Below the pieces are notes generated by a model. That model was given only the letters and a program-made list of their open reading frames with translations. It did not search any database and was not told the DNA's origin. From Thermoleophilia bacterium (lineage in GTDB: Bacteria > Actinomycetota > Thermoleophilia > Miltoncostaeales > Miltoncostaeaceae), in assembly GCA_009694365.1 (NCBI GenBank), contig SHVE01000010.1:1-64000 (forward strand): 64,000 nt of DNA, written 5' to 3'. Of the stretch, positions 17,196 through 26,816 are shown in pieces (the stretch's first letter is position 1; every line of letters begins with the position of its first letter). Made by a program: the position numbers and the translations under genes.

Positions 17196-17734
17196 GGTCT
17201 GAGGGGCTCCGCGTCGGGGATGAGGTCGTCACGGGATACCCGCGTCACACGGGTGGACTGGGAGGCGCTGGGTGACGGGGCCGCAGGGGCCGCACAGTAC
17301 GGGCACACACGCCACGCCGGCTCGAGTGCCTCACTGCAGCGGCGGCAGGGCTGGCGAAGCGAGGTGGTACACGTGGGGCACACGAGGAACTTCGGCCCCA
17401 CGGTGGCGTCGCACTCCGGGCACCGGAGGCCGTACACCTGCGCCTCGAGCGCCAAGGTCTCGATCTCGCGATCGTGGGCGTCGGTGAGGTACTCCGGCGG
17501 TCGGATGAACAGGTACACGAGCGCGCCGAGGAAGGGGATGATCAGCGCGATGGCCGTGGATCCTGCGACGACGTTGGCGCTCTCGGAGCGACGGCGGGCG
17601 TCTTGGTACACCCAATAGGCGAGCGCCAGCCAGAGGGCGATGGCGAAAACCTGGAACATGACGAGTGCGATCGACCAGAGAGTCGACCCGAAAAAACTCG
17701 ATACCGACCCGAGCGGGCCACTTCCTGAACTCAT
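17192..17734 (-). CDS. Membrane protein with PLDc_N-like helices and double zinc ribbon
   Basis: Function unknown. Starting at ATG 17734 (overlapping folC as ATGA) it has 180 residues. Two membrane segments occupy the first half: SIALVMFQVFAIALWLALAYWVYQ and, after a polar loop, ALIIPFLGALVYLFIRP, similar in style to the PLDc_N membrane module. The second half has four pairs of CxxC: CPECD, CPTCT, CRRC and CPYCAAP, a double zinc-ribbon pattern. A Ser/Pro-rich tail follows. Perhaps a membrane-anchored sensor or adaptor, but nothing shows its partner. It overlaps ndk by 4 bp. Confidence 0.8.
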   Translation of the reverse strand: MSSGSGPLGSVSSFFGSTLWSIALVMFQVFAIALWLALAYWVYQDARRRSESANVVAGSTAIALIIPFLGALVYLFIRPPEYLTDAHDREIETLALEAQVYGLRCPECDATVGPKFLVCPTCTTSLRQPCRRCSEALEPAWRVCPYCAAPAAPSPSASQSTRVTRVSRDDLIPDAEPLRP

Positions 17735-19074
17735 CGCGCCCCCCATACGGTCGCGGCGTGGACACTCTGCCCTCGGGCGGCGGCGAGTGTACCACCGGTA
17801 CCGCCATGCACCCGCGCCCCCACGATGGGCTGGAGGTCGGAGAGCAGATGCAGCGATCCGGCCACTAAAACCGCCCCATCTGGGCCGGCCTCGGCGCACG
17901 CCCGTTCGAAGGCGCGCGTGGGCCCGGGAACAACATCGGCGGGAACCCCGCGGCCGGTGAACAGACGTGCGATGGGCTCGGGACGCATGGCCCGTCCGGT
18001 GGATGCCCGGGTCACATGCGCGCTGTGGATCACCGGGGCGAGGGCGTCGCAGATTCCGGCGGCGTCCTTGTCGGCCATCATCCCGATAACGGCCACGGGA
18101 CGGACGTCGCCCAGTATCTCGGGAAGGGCCTCGGCCAGCGCGCGTGCACCCGCCGGGTTGTGTGCGCCGTCCAGCACGATGACCGGTGAACCGGGGATCA
18201 CCTGGAGGCGTCCGGGGTTTGCCACACGGGCGATCCCCTCCTCCACCACGTCGGGATCGAGGCCATGGCCCAACATCCGCTCCGCGGCGGCGACCGCCAC
18301 GGCCATGTTGTCGCGCTGCCACGCGCCCAGAACCTCCGCGTGGACCTCAACCGTGCCGTTGGGAGTGCGGATTGTCATGGGGAACCGGTTTCCGGGTGAG
18401 ACCTCGATCTCCTGCCCAACCCGCCATCCGCTCATCCCCCTAGCGGATATCGCGGCGCGCACGCCGGGCCCGGTGCGGTCGTCGAGTCGGCCCACTACGA
18501 GACCGTCGAACGCGTCCGGCGCCACACCAAGCTTCTCGGCCGCGATCAGTTCGACCGTGTCCCCGAGCAGATCCACGTGATCGAGGTCCACTCCGGTCAA
18601 CGCCACCACGGAGGCGCCGATAACGTTGGTGGCGTCGAGCCGACCGCCGAGACCCGCTTCGACGACTACGGCGTCCGCTCCCGCAGCGGCGAGGGCATCG
18701 AGCGCAAGCACCGTGAGGGCCTCGAACTGCGTGATGGCCCCCTCGGGAATGCTCGGAACCGCGCGACGGACCCGGGTGGCCGCCACGGCGAACGCCTGGG
18801 GGGTGATGTCGTGGCCGTCCAGTGCGACGCGCTCCCGCCACCCCGTGACATGGGGCGACACGTACGCACCGGTGCGCAGGCCCGACGCGGTGAGGAAGGC
18901 CGCCGCCATGCGCGTGACCGACGTCTTACCGTTGGTACCCACCACGTGGATGGACGGGACGCTGCGGCACGGCTGCCCCAGCGCCTGCATGAGCGCACTC
19001 ACACGATCGAGGCCGAACCTCATTCCCATGAGGTCGAGCTCCGCAATCCACTGCTCAGCGGCCTCCGGGGTCAC
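17731..19074 (-). CDS. folC: Folylpolyglutamate synthase / dihydrofolate synthase
   Basis: Adds glutamate to dihydropteroate and then to folates, using ATP (Mur-ligase superfamily). 447 residues. MGMRFGLDRVSALMQALGQP, the P-loop HVVGTNGKTSVTRM, TGWRERVALDG, the DAVVVEAGLGGRLDATNV magnesium/ATP segment, and the C-terminal VIVLDGAHNPAGARAL are all present. Follows valS with a 6-bp gap, the common valS-folC order. The last approximately 25 residues are poorly conserved. Confidence 0.95.
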   Translation of the reverse strand: MTPEAAEQWIAELDLMGMRFGLDRVSALMQALGQPCRSVPSIHVVGTNGKTSVTRMAAAFLTASGLRTGAYVSPHVTGWRERVALDGHDITPQAFAVAATRVRRAVPSIPEGAITQFEALTVLALDALAAAGADAVVVEAGLGGRLDATNVIGASVVALTGVDLDHVDLLGDTVELIAAEKLGVAPDAFDGLVVGRLDDRTGPGVRAAISARGMSGWRVGQEIEVSPGNRFPMTIRTPNGTVEVHAEVLGAWQRDNMAVAVAAAERMLGHGLDPDVVEEGIARVANPGRLQVIPGSPVIVLDGAHNPAGARALAEALPEILGDVRPVAVIGMMADKDAAGICDALAPVIHSAHVTRASTGRAMRPEPIARLFTGRGVPADVVPGPTRAFERACAEAGPDGAVLVAGSLHLLSDLQPIVGARVHGGTGGTLAAARGQSVHAATVWGAR

Positions 19075-19080
19075 GAACGA

Positions 19081-21627
19081 CTACTCCAGCGCGTCGAGGC
19101 GCGCGGTGATCTCATCGGCCTCCACGGTGAAGCGCCCGACCTTCTCGCGCTCGGCCTCCACGAGGTGCGCGGGCGCACGGCTCGCGAACCGCTCATTCCG
19201 AAGTTGCGTCTCGGCCCGAGCGAGTTCCGTGCGGGCGATCGCGAGCGCGGCCTCGAGGCGTGCCCGGTCGGCGCCCGCATCCACTTCGGGGGCCTGCACG
19301 AGGAGGTGTCCGAATGCCGTGGGAACCACGAGGGCCGTACGTCCGGGATCGCCCACCTCCACACCGGCGATTGCCGCGAGGGCGTCGACGGGCACCACGT
19401 CAGGGCCGTCGCTCACGATGGCCACCAGCAGCAGCGTCCGAGGGGAGATGCCGTGCTCGGCCCGCACCGACCGAATCGCCTGCACACACTCTCGCAGCGC
19501 CACCATGGCGGCCTCGGCCTCGGGGTCGCGCGGACCGGGAGCCAGGGCCGGGGCGTGCGTGAGCATGAGCCCGTCCGAGCCGGGGAGACGACTCCAACAT
19601 TCCTCGGTGGTGAACGGGATGACCGGATGCGCCATGGCGAGCACCTGCTCGAGCGCGGCACCAGCGAACTCCGGCGTGGCGAGAGAGGTTTTCAGAAGTT
19701 CCAGATACCAGTCGCACAGGTCATCGAAGATGAGGTGGTAGAGGTGATCGGCGAACTGACTGAAGTCGAAGGCCTCGACCGACGTGCGGGACTCCTCGAT
19801 GGCGTTGCCGATGACCGAGGCGATCCAGCGATCCCCGAGCGTCGTGGGCTCGGCCACACTGCCGGCACGGCCTCCGCGTTCCACCACGAGGCGCGTGGCG
19901 TTCCAGAGCTTGGTGACCAGTTGGCGCCCCTGGCGGATGCGATCCTCGCTGAACCGCACGTCCTGGGTAGATGTGATCATGAGGAGGCCAAACCGAAGGG
20001 CATCGGCGCCGTCACGGTCCACCACCTCGAGCGGATCAATGCCCGTGCCGAGACTCTTGCTCATGCGACGACCGTCGGTGGCCTGAACCACGGAGTGGAT
20101 GTAGACGTCGCGAAACGGCACCTCGTCCATGTACTCGAGGCCCATCATCACCATGCGCGCCACCCACAGGAAGATGATCTCCCGGGCGGTCGAGAGCACG
20201 CTGGTCGGATAGAACCGCGCCAGTTCGGGAGACTGATCGGGCCAGCCGAGCGTGGCGAAGGGCCAGAGCGCCGAACTGAACCATGTATCGAGCACATCGG
20301 GGTCGCGTTCCCAGCCGTCGCCCTCGGGGGCGTCGAGCCCCACGTACACCTCATCCCCCCGGTACCACACCGGTAACTGGTGCCCCCACCACAACTGGCG
20401 GGAGAGGCACCAGGGGCGGATCTCCGACAGCCAGTCCTGACACACCCGGCCCCACGTCGGCGGAGTGAACCGCACACGACCGTCGCGCACGGCCGCAATC
20501 GCCGGCACGGCCAACGCCTCCATGGCGCAGAACCACTGGAGCGAGAGGAGCGGCTCGACGCGCGCGCCCGAGCGGTGCGAGAAGGGCACCGTGTGCAGGT
20601 AGTCCTCACTCCCCCGAATCAGGCCCGCCGCCGCGAGGTCCGCCACCACACGTGTCTGTGCCTCAGCCACGGTGAGGCCCCGGTAGGCCTCCGGAGCATT
20701 GGCGGTCATGCGGCCGTCCTCACCGATGACCTGAATCGCCTCGAGATCGTGGCGCCGCATGATCTCGAAATCGTTGGGATCGTGCGCCGGGGTCACCTTG
20801 AGCGCGCCCGTGCCAAACGACGGGTCCACATGCTCATCCGCGATGATCGGAATCTCACGGCCCGAGAGCGGCAGGGTGACGGTCCTCCCCACCAGCCCAC
20901 GGTAGCGCTCATCAGTGGGATTGACGGCCACGGCTGTGTCTCCCAGCATTGTCTCCGCCCGCACGGTTGCCACAACGATCTCGCCCGACCCATCCGTGAG
21001 CGGATACGCGATACGCACCAGGGTGTCGGTGACCTCGCGGTTCTCCACCTCGAGGTCCGAGATCGCCGAGCCGAGGCCCGGGTCCCAGTTCACGAGATAC
21101 GTGTCGCGATAGATGTACCCCTTCTCGTACAGATCGCAGAAGACCCGCACCACGGCCCGGGCATAGCCGTCGTCCATGGTGAACCGCTCTCGTGAGAAGT
21201 CCATGGTGCAGCCGAGGCGTGTGAACTGCTGGACGATTCGCCCGCCGTACTCGGCCTTCCACTTCCACACGCGCTCGAGGAACGCCTCCCGCCCGAGGTC
21301 GGTTCGCCGCACGCCGTCCTTCGCCAGATCCTTCTCCACCACCGCCTGCGTGGCGATGCCCGCGTGATCGGTACCGCAGATCCACTCGGTCTCGTAGCCC
21401 GCCATTCGGTGGCGACGGATCAATACGTCTTGGATGGTGCCGTTGAGCGCATGGCCCATGTGCAGCGCACCGGTGACGTTGGGGGGCGGAACGGCGATGA
21501 CGTACGGTGGCCGCGGGCTCGCGGGGTCACCCCGCTGAACACCCGACTCCCTCCACGCGATAACCCACCGCGCCTCGACCTCGTGGGGATCGAGGCGGGC
21601 CGGCCAGGCGCCTGCCTCCTCGGGCGT
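19081..21627 (-). CDS. valS: Valyl-tRNA synthetase
   Basis: Charges tRNA-Val and edits misactivated threonine. Class I synthetase: HMGH (HIGH motif, inside ALHMGHALNG), a CP1 editing domain, the KMSKS motif in RRMSKSLGTG, an anticodon-binding domain and a C-terminal coiled-coil arm (RARLEAALAIARTELARAE). The first in-frame ATG (21459) is the Met of the HMGH motif itself, so the gene must begin upstream. The frame upstream encodes a good ValRS N-terminus (RLDPHEVEARW, PPPNVTGAL) back to the clpX stop but contains no ATG, GTG, TTG or CTG; ACG at 21627 (with GGGGAG 11 bases upstream) is the best guess. Length from there is 848 residues, normal. Confidence 0.93.
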   Translation of the reverse strand, partial: TPEEAGAWPARLDPHEVEARWVIAWRESGVQRGDPASPRPPYVIAVPPPNVTGALHMGHALNGTIQDVLIRRHRMAGYETEWICGTDHAGIATQAVVEKDLAKDGVRRTDLGREAFLERVWKWKAEYGGRIVQQFTRLGCTMDFSRERFTMDDGYARAVVRVFCDLYEKGYIYRDTYLVNWDPGLGSAISDLEVENREVTDTLVRIAYPLTDGSGEIVVATVRAETMLGDTAVAVNPTDERYRGLVGRTVTLPLSGREIPIIADEHVDPSFGTGALKVTPAHDPNDFEIMRRHDLEAIQVIGEDGRMTANAPEAYRGLTVAEAQTRVVADLAAAGLIRGSEDYLHTVPFSHRSGARVEPLLSLQWFCAMEALAVPAIAAVRDGRVRFTPPTWGRVCQDWLSEIRPWCLSRQLWWGHQLPVWYRGDEVYVGLDAPEGDGWERDPDVLDTWFSSALWPFATLGWPDQSPELARFYPTSVLSTAREIIFLWVARMVMMGLEYMDEVPFRDVYIHSVVQATDGRRMSKSLGTGIDPLEVVDRDGADALRFGLLMITSTQDVRFSEDRIRQGRQLVTKLWNATRLVVERGGRAGSVAEPTTLGDRWIASVIGNAIEESRTSVEAFDFSQFADHLYHLIFDDLCDWYLELLKTSLATPEFAGAALEQVLAMAHPVIPFTTEECWSRLPGSDGLMLTHAPALAPGPRDPEAEAAMVALRECVQAIRSVRAEHGISPRTLLLVAIVSDGPDVVPVDALAAIAGVEVGDPGRTALVVPTAFGHLLVQAPEVDAGADRARLEAALAIARTELARAETQLRNERFASRAPAHLVEAEREKVGRFTVEADEITARLDALE

Positions 21628-21629
21628 GG

Positions 21630-22934
21630 CTACGCCGACTCCCCGGCCTCTGCGAGGGGGAGATGCTCATCGGCGGCGTCGCGGTCGTCTTGGGAGGCTT
21701 CGGTGACCAATGTCGGCCGAAGGCCCTTCTCGATCGTCTCGCGGGTGACCACACACTTACGCACGTCATTGCGTGATGGCAGCTCGAACATGACGTCGAG
21801 GAGCGCCGTCTCGATGATGGACCGCAGACCCCGGGCGCCGGTCTTGCGCTTCAGCGCGCGGTCGGCGATGGCGTAGAGCGAATCCTCGCTGAACACCAGT
21901 TCGGCGTCGTCGAGCGAGAAAAACCGCTGATACTGGCGGGTCAGCGCGTTCTTCGGCTCGGTAAGGATGGTGACCAGATCATCACGGGTGAGTTGATGCA
22001 CGGCGCTGACGATGGGGAGGCGGCCGATGAACTCGGGGATGAGGCCGTAGTGGACGAGATCCTCGGGCAGCACCTGGCCGAAGAGATCCGTTCCGTCCGC
22101 CGTGGTGGTACGGGGAAGCTCAGCGGCGAACCCGACGCCCTTTCTGCCGATGCGCTTGTCGATGACCTTCTCGATATCGGCGAACGCACCACCACAGATG
22201 AACAGGATGTTGGTGGTGTCAATGGTGAGGAACTCCTGATGCGGGTGCTTGCGCCCGCCCTGCGGTGGCACGGAGGCCACTGTCCCCTCAAGGATCTTGA
22301 GGAGCGCCTGCTGCACGCCCTCGCCCGAGACGTCACGCGTGATGGACGGGTTGTCGCTCTTGCGGGCAATCTTGTCGACCTCGTCGATGTAGATGATCCC
22401 GGTCTCGGCACGCTTGATGTCGAAGTCGGCGGCCTGGATCAGCTTGAGGAGGATGTTCTCGACGTCCTCGCCCACATATCCGGCTTCGGTGAGCGCCGTG
22501 GCGTCCGCGATGGCGAACGGCACGTTGATGATGCGTGCAAGGGTCTGCGCCAGCAGCGTCTTGCCGCACCCGGTGGGGCCGAGGAGCAGGATGTTGCTCT
22601 TGTGGAGTTCCACGTCGGAATCGCCGGATTCGGCCACCTGAACACGCTTGTAGTGGTTGTACACGGCGACCGAGAGGATCCTCTTGGCCTCCTCCTGCCC
22701 CACCACGTAGTCGTTCAAGACGGCGTAGATCTCGCGCGGGCGCGGGAGGGTGCCGGCCTCGATCGCCGTGGGGGTCGCGACGACCTCCTCGTCGATGATC
22801 TCGTTGCAGAGATCAATGCACTCGTCACAGATGTAGACGCCGGGGCCGGCGATGAGCTTCTTGACCTGACGCTGAGACTTCCCGCAGAAACTGCACAGGA
22901 GCTGCTCGCCGGTATCACTGGTGCTTTCGGACAT
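21630..22934 (-). CDS. clpX: ATP-dependent Clp protease ATP-binding subunit ClpX
   Basis: AAA+ unfoldase that feeds substrates to ClpP. The N-terminal zinc domain has CSFCGKSQ and CDECIDLC. The AAA+ module has the P-loop [10 protein letters not shown], the GYVGEDVEN pore loop, Walker [11 protein letters not shown], and sensor 2 in [10 protein letters not shown]. The IGF-type ClpP-docking loop is represented by [10 protein letters not shown]-adjacent sequence but I could not identify it with certainty. 434 residues. Starts at ATG 22934, 35 bp after tig. No clpP lies between tig and clpX, although tig-clpP-clpX is the usual order. Confidence 0.96.
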   Translation of the reverse strand: MSESTSDTGEQLLCSFCGKSQRQVKKLIAGPGVYICDECIDLCNEIIDEEVVATPTAIEAGTLPRPREIYAVLNDYVVGQEEAKRILSVAVYNHYKRVQVAESGDSDVELHKSNILLLGPTGCGKTLLAQTLARIINVPFAIADATALTEAGYVGEDVENILLKLIQAADFDIKRAETGIIYIDEVDKIARKSDNPSITRDVSGEGVQQALLKILEGTVASVPPQGGRKHPHQEFLTIDTTNILFICGGAFADIEKVIDKRIGRKGVGFAAELPRTTTADGTDLFGQVLPEDLVHYGLIPEFIGRLPIVSAVHQLTRDDLVTILTEPKNALTRQYQRFFSLDDAELVFSEDSLYAIADRALKRKTGARGLRSIIETALLDVMFELPSRNDVRKCVVTRETIEKGLRPTLVTEASQDDRDAADEHLPLAEAGESA

Positions 22935-22969
22935 CTCCGCCTTCGTGCGCTCGGGAGCCCCGCCTCAGA

Positions 22970-24793
22970 TCACGGGGCGCTGGGCGTCGTTGCCGTCGGC
23001 GTCTTCGCCGCTGACGTCTTTGGGGTCGGTTTCTTCGCCGTGCCCTCTGCTGCGGGCGTCTTCTTCGCCGCGGCGGTCCCGCTCCCCTTCGCACTCGACG
23101 TTGCAGGCTTCGTCACGGCGGCCGTCTTCGCGGCAGGCTCCTTGGCGACGGGCTTCTTCGCAGCGGGTTCCTTCACGACGGGCGTCGTTGCGACGGACTT
23201 CGTCGCGGCGGACTTCGTCGCGGCGGGCTTCGTTGCGGCGGGCTTCGTTGCGACGGGCTTCGTTGCGGCGGGCTTCGTTGCGACGCGCTTCGTTGCGGCG
23301 GGTTCCTTCGCGACGGGCTTCTTCGCGGCGGGTTCCTTCGCGACGGGCTTCGTTGCGACGGGCTTCTTCGCGGCGGGTTCCTTCGCGACGGGCTTCTTCG
23401 CGGCGGGCTTCGTCGCAGCGGGTTCCTTCGCGACGGGCTTCGTTGCGACGGGCTTCGTTGCGACGGGTTCCTTCGCGGCGACGGCGATCCGCTGCTCCCC
23501 TTCCTCGGGGGTGATGTCCTTGGAAGATGTGACGATGAGATCCACCGCACGCTCCACACGAAGGTCTTGCCGGAGGCTGTCCCAGCCGCCAGCGCCCTTG
23601 AGTGCCGCGATCAGCTCATCGGCATCTCGACCGGCTTCGGTGGCGTCGGTACGCACGCGCTCTTCGATCTCGGCGTCGGTCAGCTCAATCTTCTCAGCAT
23701 CGGCAATCGCCTCCACCACCATTTCACGCCGGATCGACATCTGCGCGTCCTCGCGCAGCGAATCACGGGCCTGATCCATGGTCTGCCCCTGCATCGCCAG
23801 AAACTGCTCCAAGCTCACGCTCTTCGGCAGTTGGTGCGAGGTGTCGTGGAGGATCGAGTCGATACGACGGTCGATCAAAACCCCCGGGACCTCGAGTTCT
23901 GCGGCCAGCACCGCGGCGTCGATGGCCCGACGACGATAACGCTCCGTGACCGTGCGCTCCATGGCGGCGGCGAGGTGTACCTCAGTCTCGGCCCGCAGTT
24001 CGGCGGCGCTCGCGAACCCGACCGATTCGGCAAAGGCGTCGTCCATCTCGGGCAGCACTTTCTCCTGAACCGTCTGCACCGTGACGGCGTACGCGACCCT
24101 CTTCCCCCGAACCTCGTCACGGGCGTCGTCGTCGGGGTATGCGAAATCGATGGTCACCTTGTCCCCGGCCGTCGTGCCGAGGAGGCCGGCGGTGAACTCG
24201 GGGAGGATCCGCTCGCCGCCCAACTCGACGAGCTGGCCGCGCGAGCTGGCCTCCGGGACCGGCGTGCCGTCGGCGACGGCGTCGTAGTCGATGAGCACGA
24301 AGTCGCCCTCGGCGGCCGTGCGGTCGGTCTGCTCGAGGCGGGCGGACTGTTCCCGGATGCGACGGAGTTCCTCATCCACCGCACCCTCGGGAATCTCCGC
24401 CGACTCGCGGATGACCTCGAGGCCCGTGTACTGACCCAACGTCGCCGTCGGGGGCACGCGCACCGTTACCGAGAAGGTGACACCCGTTTCCGCCGCGTCG
24501 CCCATTTCCATGTCCGGCGAATCGATGGGGGCAACATCGGTGATGGCCAGCGCCTCGCGATACCACCCGTCGATGGCACGATCGAGAGTCTCGGACAGCA
24601 GCGCCTCACGCCCCACGCGCCGAATCACCACGTTGGCGGGCACCTTCCCCGGACGGAAACCCGGTAGGCGCATGCGACCGGACGTCCCCTTGACCGTGCG
24701 GTCGAACTCCTTGCGCACGTCGTCCTCGGGGATCGTTACGGCGATACGGACGAGATCGCCCGGGAGATAGGTGGCTTCAGCGGTTACGGGCAT
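22970..24793 (-). CDS. tig: Trigger factor with long Lys/Ala/Pro-rich repeat tail
   Basis: Ribosome-associated chaperone and prolyl isomerase. Residues 1-150 form the ribosome-binding domain with MRLPGFRPGKVPANV (the GFRxxKxP signature that docks on L23). The FKBP-type domain follows (AEGDFVLIDYDAVADG; GERILPEFTAGLLGTTAGDK). The helical chaperone arms run to about residue 430 (SLEQFLAMQGQTMDQARDSL). Residues about 440-560 then consist of pentads of the type KEPAA, TKPVA, KKPVA, about 24 in a row, followed by a Thr/Lys/Pro-rich end. Usual trigger factors are 430-480 residues; this one is 607. The tail resembles histone H1-like low-complexity tails and would be strongly basic. Confidence 0.95.
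   Translation of the reverse strand: MPVTAEATYLPGDLVRIAVTIPEDDVRKEFDRTVKGTSGRMRLPGFRPGKVPANVVIRRVGREALLSETLDRAIDGWYREALAITDVAPIDSPDMEMGDAAETGVTFSVTVRVPPTATLGQYTGLEVIRESAEIPEGAVDEELRRIREQSARLEQTDRTAAEGDFVLIDYDAVADGTPVPEASSRGQLVELGGERILPEFTAGLLGTTAGDKVTIDFAYPDDDARDEVRGKRVAYAVTVQTVQEKVLPEMDDAFAESVGFASAAELRAETEVHLAAAMERTVTERYRRRAIDAAVLAAELEVPGVLIDRRIDSILHDTSHQLPKSVSLEQFLAMQGQTMDQARDSLREDAQMSIRREMVVEAIADAEKIELTDAEIEERVRTDATEAGRDADELIAALKGAGGWDSLRQDLRVERAVDLIVTSSKDITPEEGEQRIAVAAKEPVATKPVATKPVAKEPAATKPAAKKPVAKEPAAKKPVATKPVAKEPAAKKPVAKEPAATKRVATKPAATKPVATKPAATKPAATKSAATKSVATTPVVKEPAAKKPVAKEPAAKTAAVTKPATSSAKGSGTAAAKKTPAAEGTAKKPTPKTSAAKTPTATTPSAP
23115..23473 (-). repeat. 15-bp tandem repeats coding the trigger factor tail
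   Basis: About 24 imperfect 15-bp units encode the pentads of the trigger factor tail. Units differ mainly at the first codon (AAG or ACG/ACC), at Pro and at the Val/Ala codon. Near-identical longer blocks recur, pointing to unit duplication. The repeats keep the frame throughout, so selection or recent expansion has preserved the coding phase. Confidence 0.9.
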
Positions 24794-24830
24794 GGCGACT
24801 CGCGAACGGGACTCGGGGTGGACAGATAAG

Positions 24831-24912
24831 TGCGGGTGAGAGGACTCGAACCTCCACGGGTTACCCCACCAGGACCTAAACCTGGCGCGTCTACCAGTTC
24901 CGCCACACCCGC
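24831..24912 (-). tRNA. tRNA-Leu (TAG)
   Basis: An 82-base class II tRNA. Acceptor GCGGGTG pairs with CACCCGC, the discriminator is A, and the anticodon loop TTTAGGT on a CCAGG/CCTGG stem gives anticodon TAG. There is a long variable arm (TGGGGTAACCCG) and a T arm with GGTTCGAGTCC. It lies 38 bp upstream of the trigger factor start in the same direction, just after tRNA-His. Confidence 0.95.
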
Positions 24913-24935
24913 ACGAGTCGAAACAGAGCAGACAG

Positions 24936-25009
24936 GGTGAGCGATGGGACTCGAACCCACGACCGCCTGGACCACAACCAGGAGCTCTACCAACTGAGCT
25001 ACGCCCACC
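24936..25009 (-). tRNA. tRNA-His (GTG)
   Basis: Acceptor GTGGGCG pairs with CGCTCAC, and an extra G precedes it opposite discriminator C, the G-1:C73 identity pair of tRNA-His. The anticodon loop TTGTGGT on a CCTGG/CCAGG stem gives anticodon GTG. The T arm contains GGTTCGAGTCC. CCA is not encoded. Confidence 0.95.
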
Positions 25010-25120
25010 ACGTCGTCCAGATTCGTATCCGGACCGGGGCAGGATAGCGCACTCCCAAATCGCAGAACGCGCATTCCGGCCCCGTCCGGACGACCTGAGG
25101 ACGGGGCCGGACGGACGGCG

Positions 25121-26716
25121 TTAGTCGATCTGCTCATACGCCGGCAGTGTGAGGAAGTCCACGAACTCCTCGGTGGCGGTGATCTCGTCGAAGAGCCGGG
25201 CGCCACGCTCGTAGTAGCCAGCAGCGCCAAACTGCTCCTTCACCTTCGCGAGTTCCTCAGCAAGAACGGTGTGGAAAAGGGCCACGTCAATGTCGCGTCC
25301 GTCCTCGAGGCGTCCCTTCGGTGAGCGGATCCACTGCCACACCTGTGAGCGGGAGATCTCCGCCGTGGCGGCGTCCTCCATCAGGTTGTTGATCGGCACG
25401 CAGCCCATTCCCGCGAGCCATGCGCCCAAGTACTGAATGCCCACATTGATGTTGGTACGCAGACCCTGCTCGGTGATGGGGCCGTCGGGCTCGAACGTGA
25501 GAAGGTCGGCGGCCGTCACGTGCACGTCATCGCGCTGGCGGTCCACCTGATTGGGCCGGTCGCCGAGGACGGCGTCGAACGCCTCCATGGCGATCGGCAC
25601 GAGTCCCGGGTGTGCCACCCACGTGCCGTCATGGCCGTCGCCGGCCTCACGCTGCTTGTCGGCACGCACCTTGTCGAGGGCGGCCTCATTGGCGTCGGGG
25701 TCGTTCTTGATCGGGATCTGGGCCGCCATGCCGCCCATCGCATGCGCGCCACGCCGGTGGCACGTCTTGATGGCGAGCAGCGAATACGAACGCAGGAAGT
25801 GGGTGGTCATGGTCACCAGCACGCGATCGGCCAACACGAAGTCGGGATCGCGACGGAACTTCTTGATGCACGAGAAGATGTAGTCCCAGCGACCGCAGTT
25901 GAGGCCCGCCGAGTGGTCGCGCAACTCGTAGAGAATCTCCTCCATCTCGAACGCCGCGAGGATCGTCTCGATGAGGACGCAGCCCTTGATCGATCCCTGC
26001 GGCACGCCCAGTTCATCCTGCGCTGTGACGAAGATGTCGTTCCAGAGGCGGGCCTCGAGGTGGCTCTCCATCTTCGGCAGGTAGAAGTACGGGCCGGTCC
26101 CTCGGCGAAGTTGCTCCTTCGCGTTGTGGAAGAAGAAGAGACCGAAGTCGAAGATCCCGGCCGAAATCCGCTCGCCGTCCACTAGCACGTGCTTCTCGGC
26201 GAGGTGCCAACCGCGGGGGCGCACGAGCAGGGTCGCGATCTCATCCTTGAGCGCGTACTGCTTACCCTCGGGCGACGCGAACGAGATGGACCGGTCCACG
26301 GCGTCGCGGAGGTTGATCTGCCCCTGGATGGTGTTGTGCCAGGTCGGGGTGTTGGAGTCCTCGAAGTCCGACATGAACATCTTGGCGCCCGAGTTGAGGG
26401 CGTTGATGACCATCTTGCGATCAACCGGGCCGGTGATCTCCACACGGCGATCCTGCAGGTCGGCCGGGACCGGGGCAACTCGCCAGGAGGGGTCGTCCCG
26501 GATGTGCTGGGTCTCGGGCAGGAAGTCGGGGCGCTCACCGGCCTCGAAGGCGTCCTGACGCCCGGCGCGCGCGGCGAGCAGTTCCGCGCGACGGCTACGG
26601 AATTTGCGGTGGAGCGCGACGACGAACGACACCGCCTCCGGGGTGAGGATCGACGCCATCTCGGGCGAGATGACCTCGAGGATCTCGACTCCTGCCGGAA
26701 ACTGCTGCTCGGACAT
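25121..26716 (-). CDS. aceB: Malate synthase A
   Basis: Condenses glyoxylate with acetyl-CoA to malate, the second glyoxylate-shunt step. 531 residues from ATG 26716 with GGAGG seven bases upstream. Family features: [69 protein letters not shown] (acid residue region), [17 protein letters not shown] and the C-terminal region around [18 protein letters not shown] single-domain A-type enzyme, not the 720-residue G type. No isocitrate lyase is in this window. It is not operonic: the neighbours are tRNAs downstream and a dehydrogenase 100 bp upstream. Confidence 0.95.
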   Translation of the reverse strand: MSEQQFPAGVEILEVISPEMASILTPEAVSFVVALHRKFRSRRAELLAARAGRQDAFEAGERPDFLPETQHIRDDPSWRVAPVPADLQDRRVEITGPVDRKMVINALNSGAKMFMSDFEDSNTPTWHNTIQGQINLRDAVDRSISFASPEGKQYALKDEIATLLVRPRGWHLAEKHVLVDGERISAGIFDFGLFFFHNAKEQLRRGTGPYFYLPKMESHLEARLWNDIFVTAQDELGVPQGSIKGCVLIETILAAFEMEEILYELRDHSAGLNCGRWDYIFSCIKKFRRDPDFVLADRVLVTMTTHFLRSYSLLAIKTCHRRGAHAMGGMAAQIPIKNDPDANEAALDKVRADKQREAGDGHDGTWVAHPGLVPIAMEAFDAVLGDRPNQVDRQRDDVHVTAADLLTFEPDGPITEQGLRTNINVGIQYLGAWLAGMGCVPINNLMEDAATAEISRSQVWQWIRSPKGRLEDGRDIDVALFHTVLAEELAKVKEQFGAAGYYERGARLFDEITATEEFVDFLTLPAYEQID

Positions 26717-26816
26717 TGGTCCTCCATGACCGTGAATCGGAATACGCCACCGTGGCGCCGGGCGCCCGGATGGCGCGCGGGGGAACCCTACCCGCCCGGG
26801 CGCGGCGGGCGCGGGG

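Noticed and set aside
18577-20376. A plus-strand open frame of about 600 codons across folC and valS
   Set aside because: Antisense to two confident genes; composition is that of a mirror frame, with no start signal.
20340-20400. GGTACC-containing sequence inside valS considered as a T-box antiterminator
   Set aside because: It lies inside coding sequence and lacks the specifier and stem structure of a T-box leader.
23115-23473. Repeat array considered as a CRISPR array
   Set aside because: Units are 15 bp, contiguous, in frame and coding; there are no unique spacers.
21993-23774. A plus-strand open frame of about 590 codons including a Phe/Val/Ala repeat region
   Set aside because: It is the reverse reading of clpX and of the trigger factor repeat tail; the apparent hydrophobic repeat is the complement of Lys/Ala/Pro codons.
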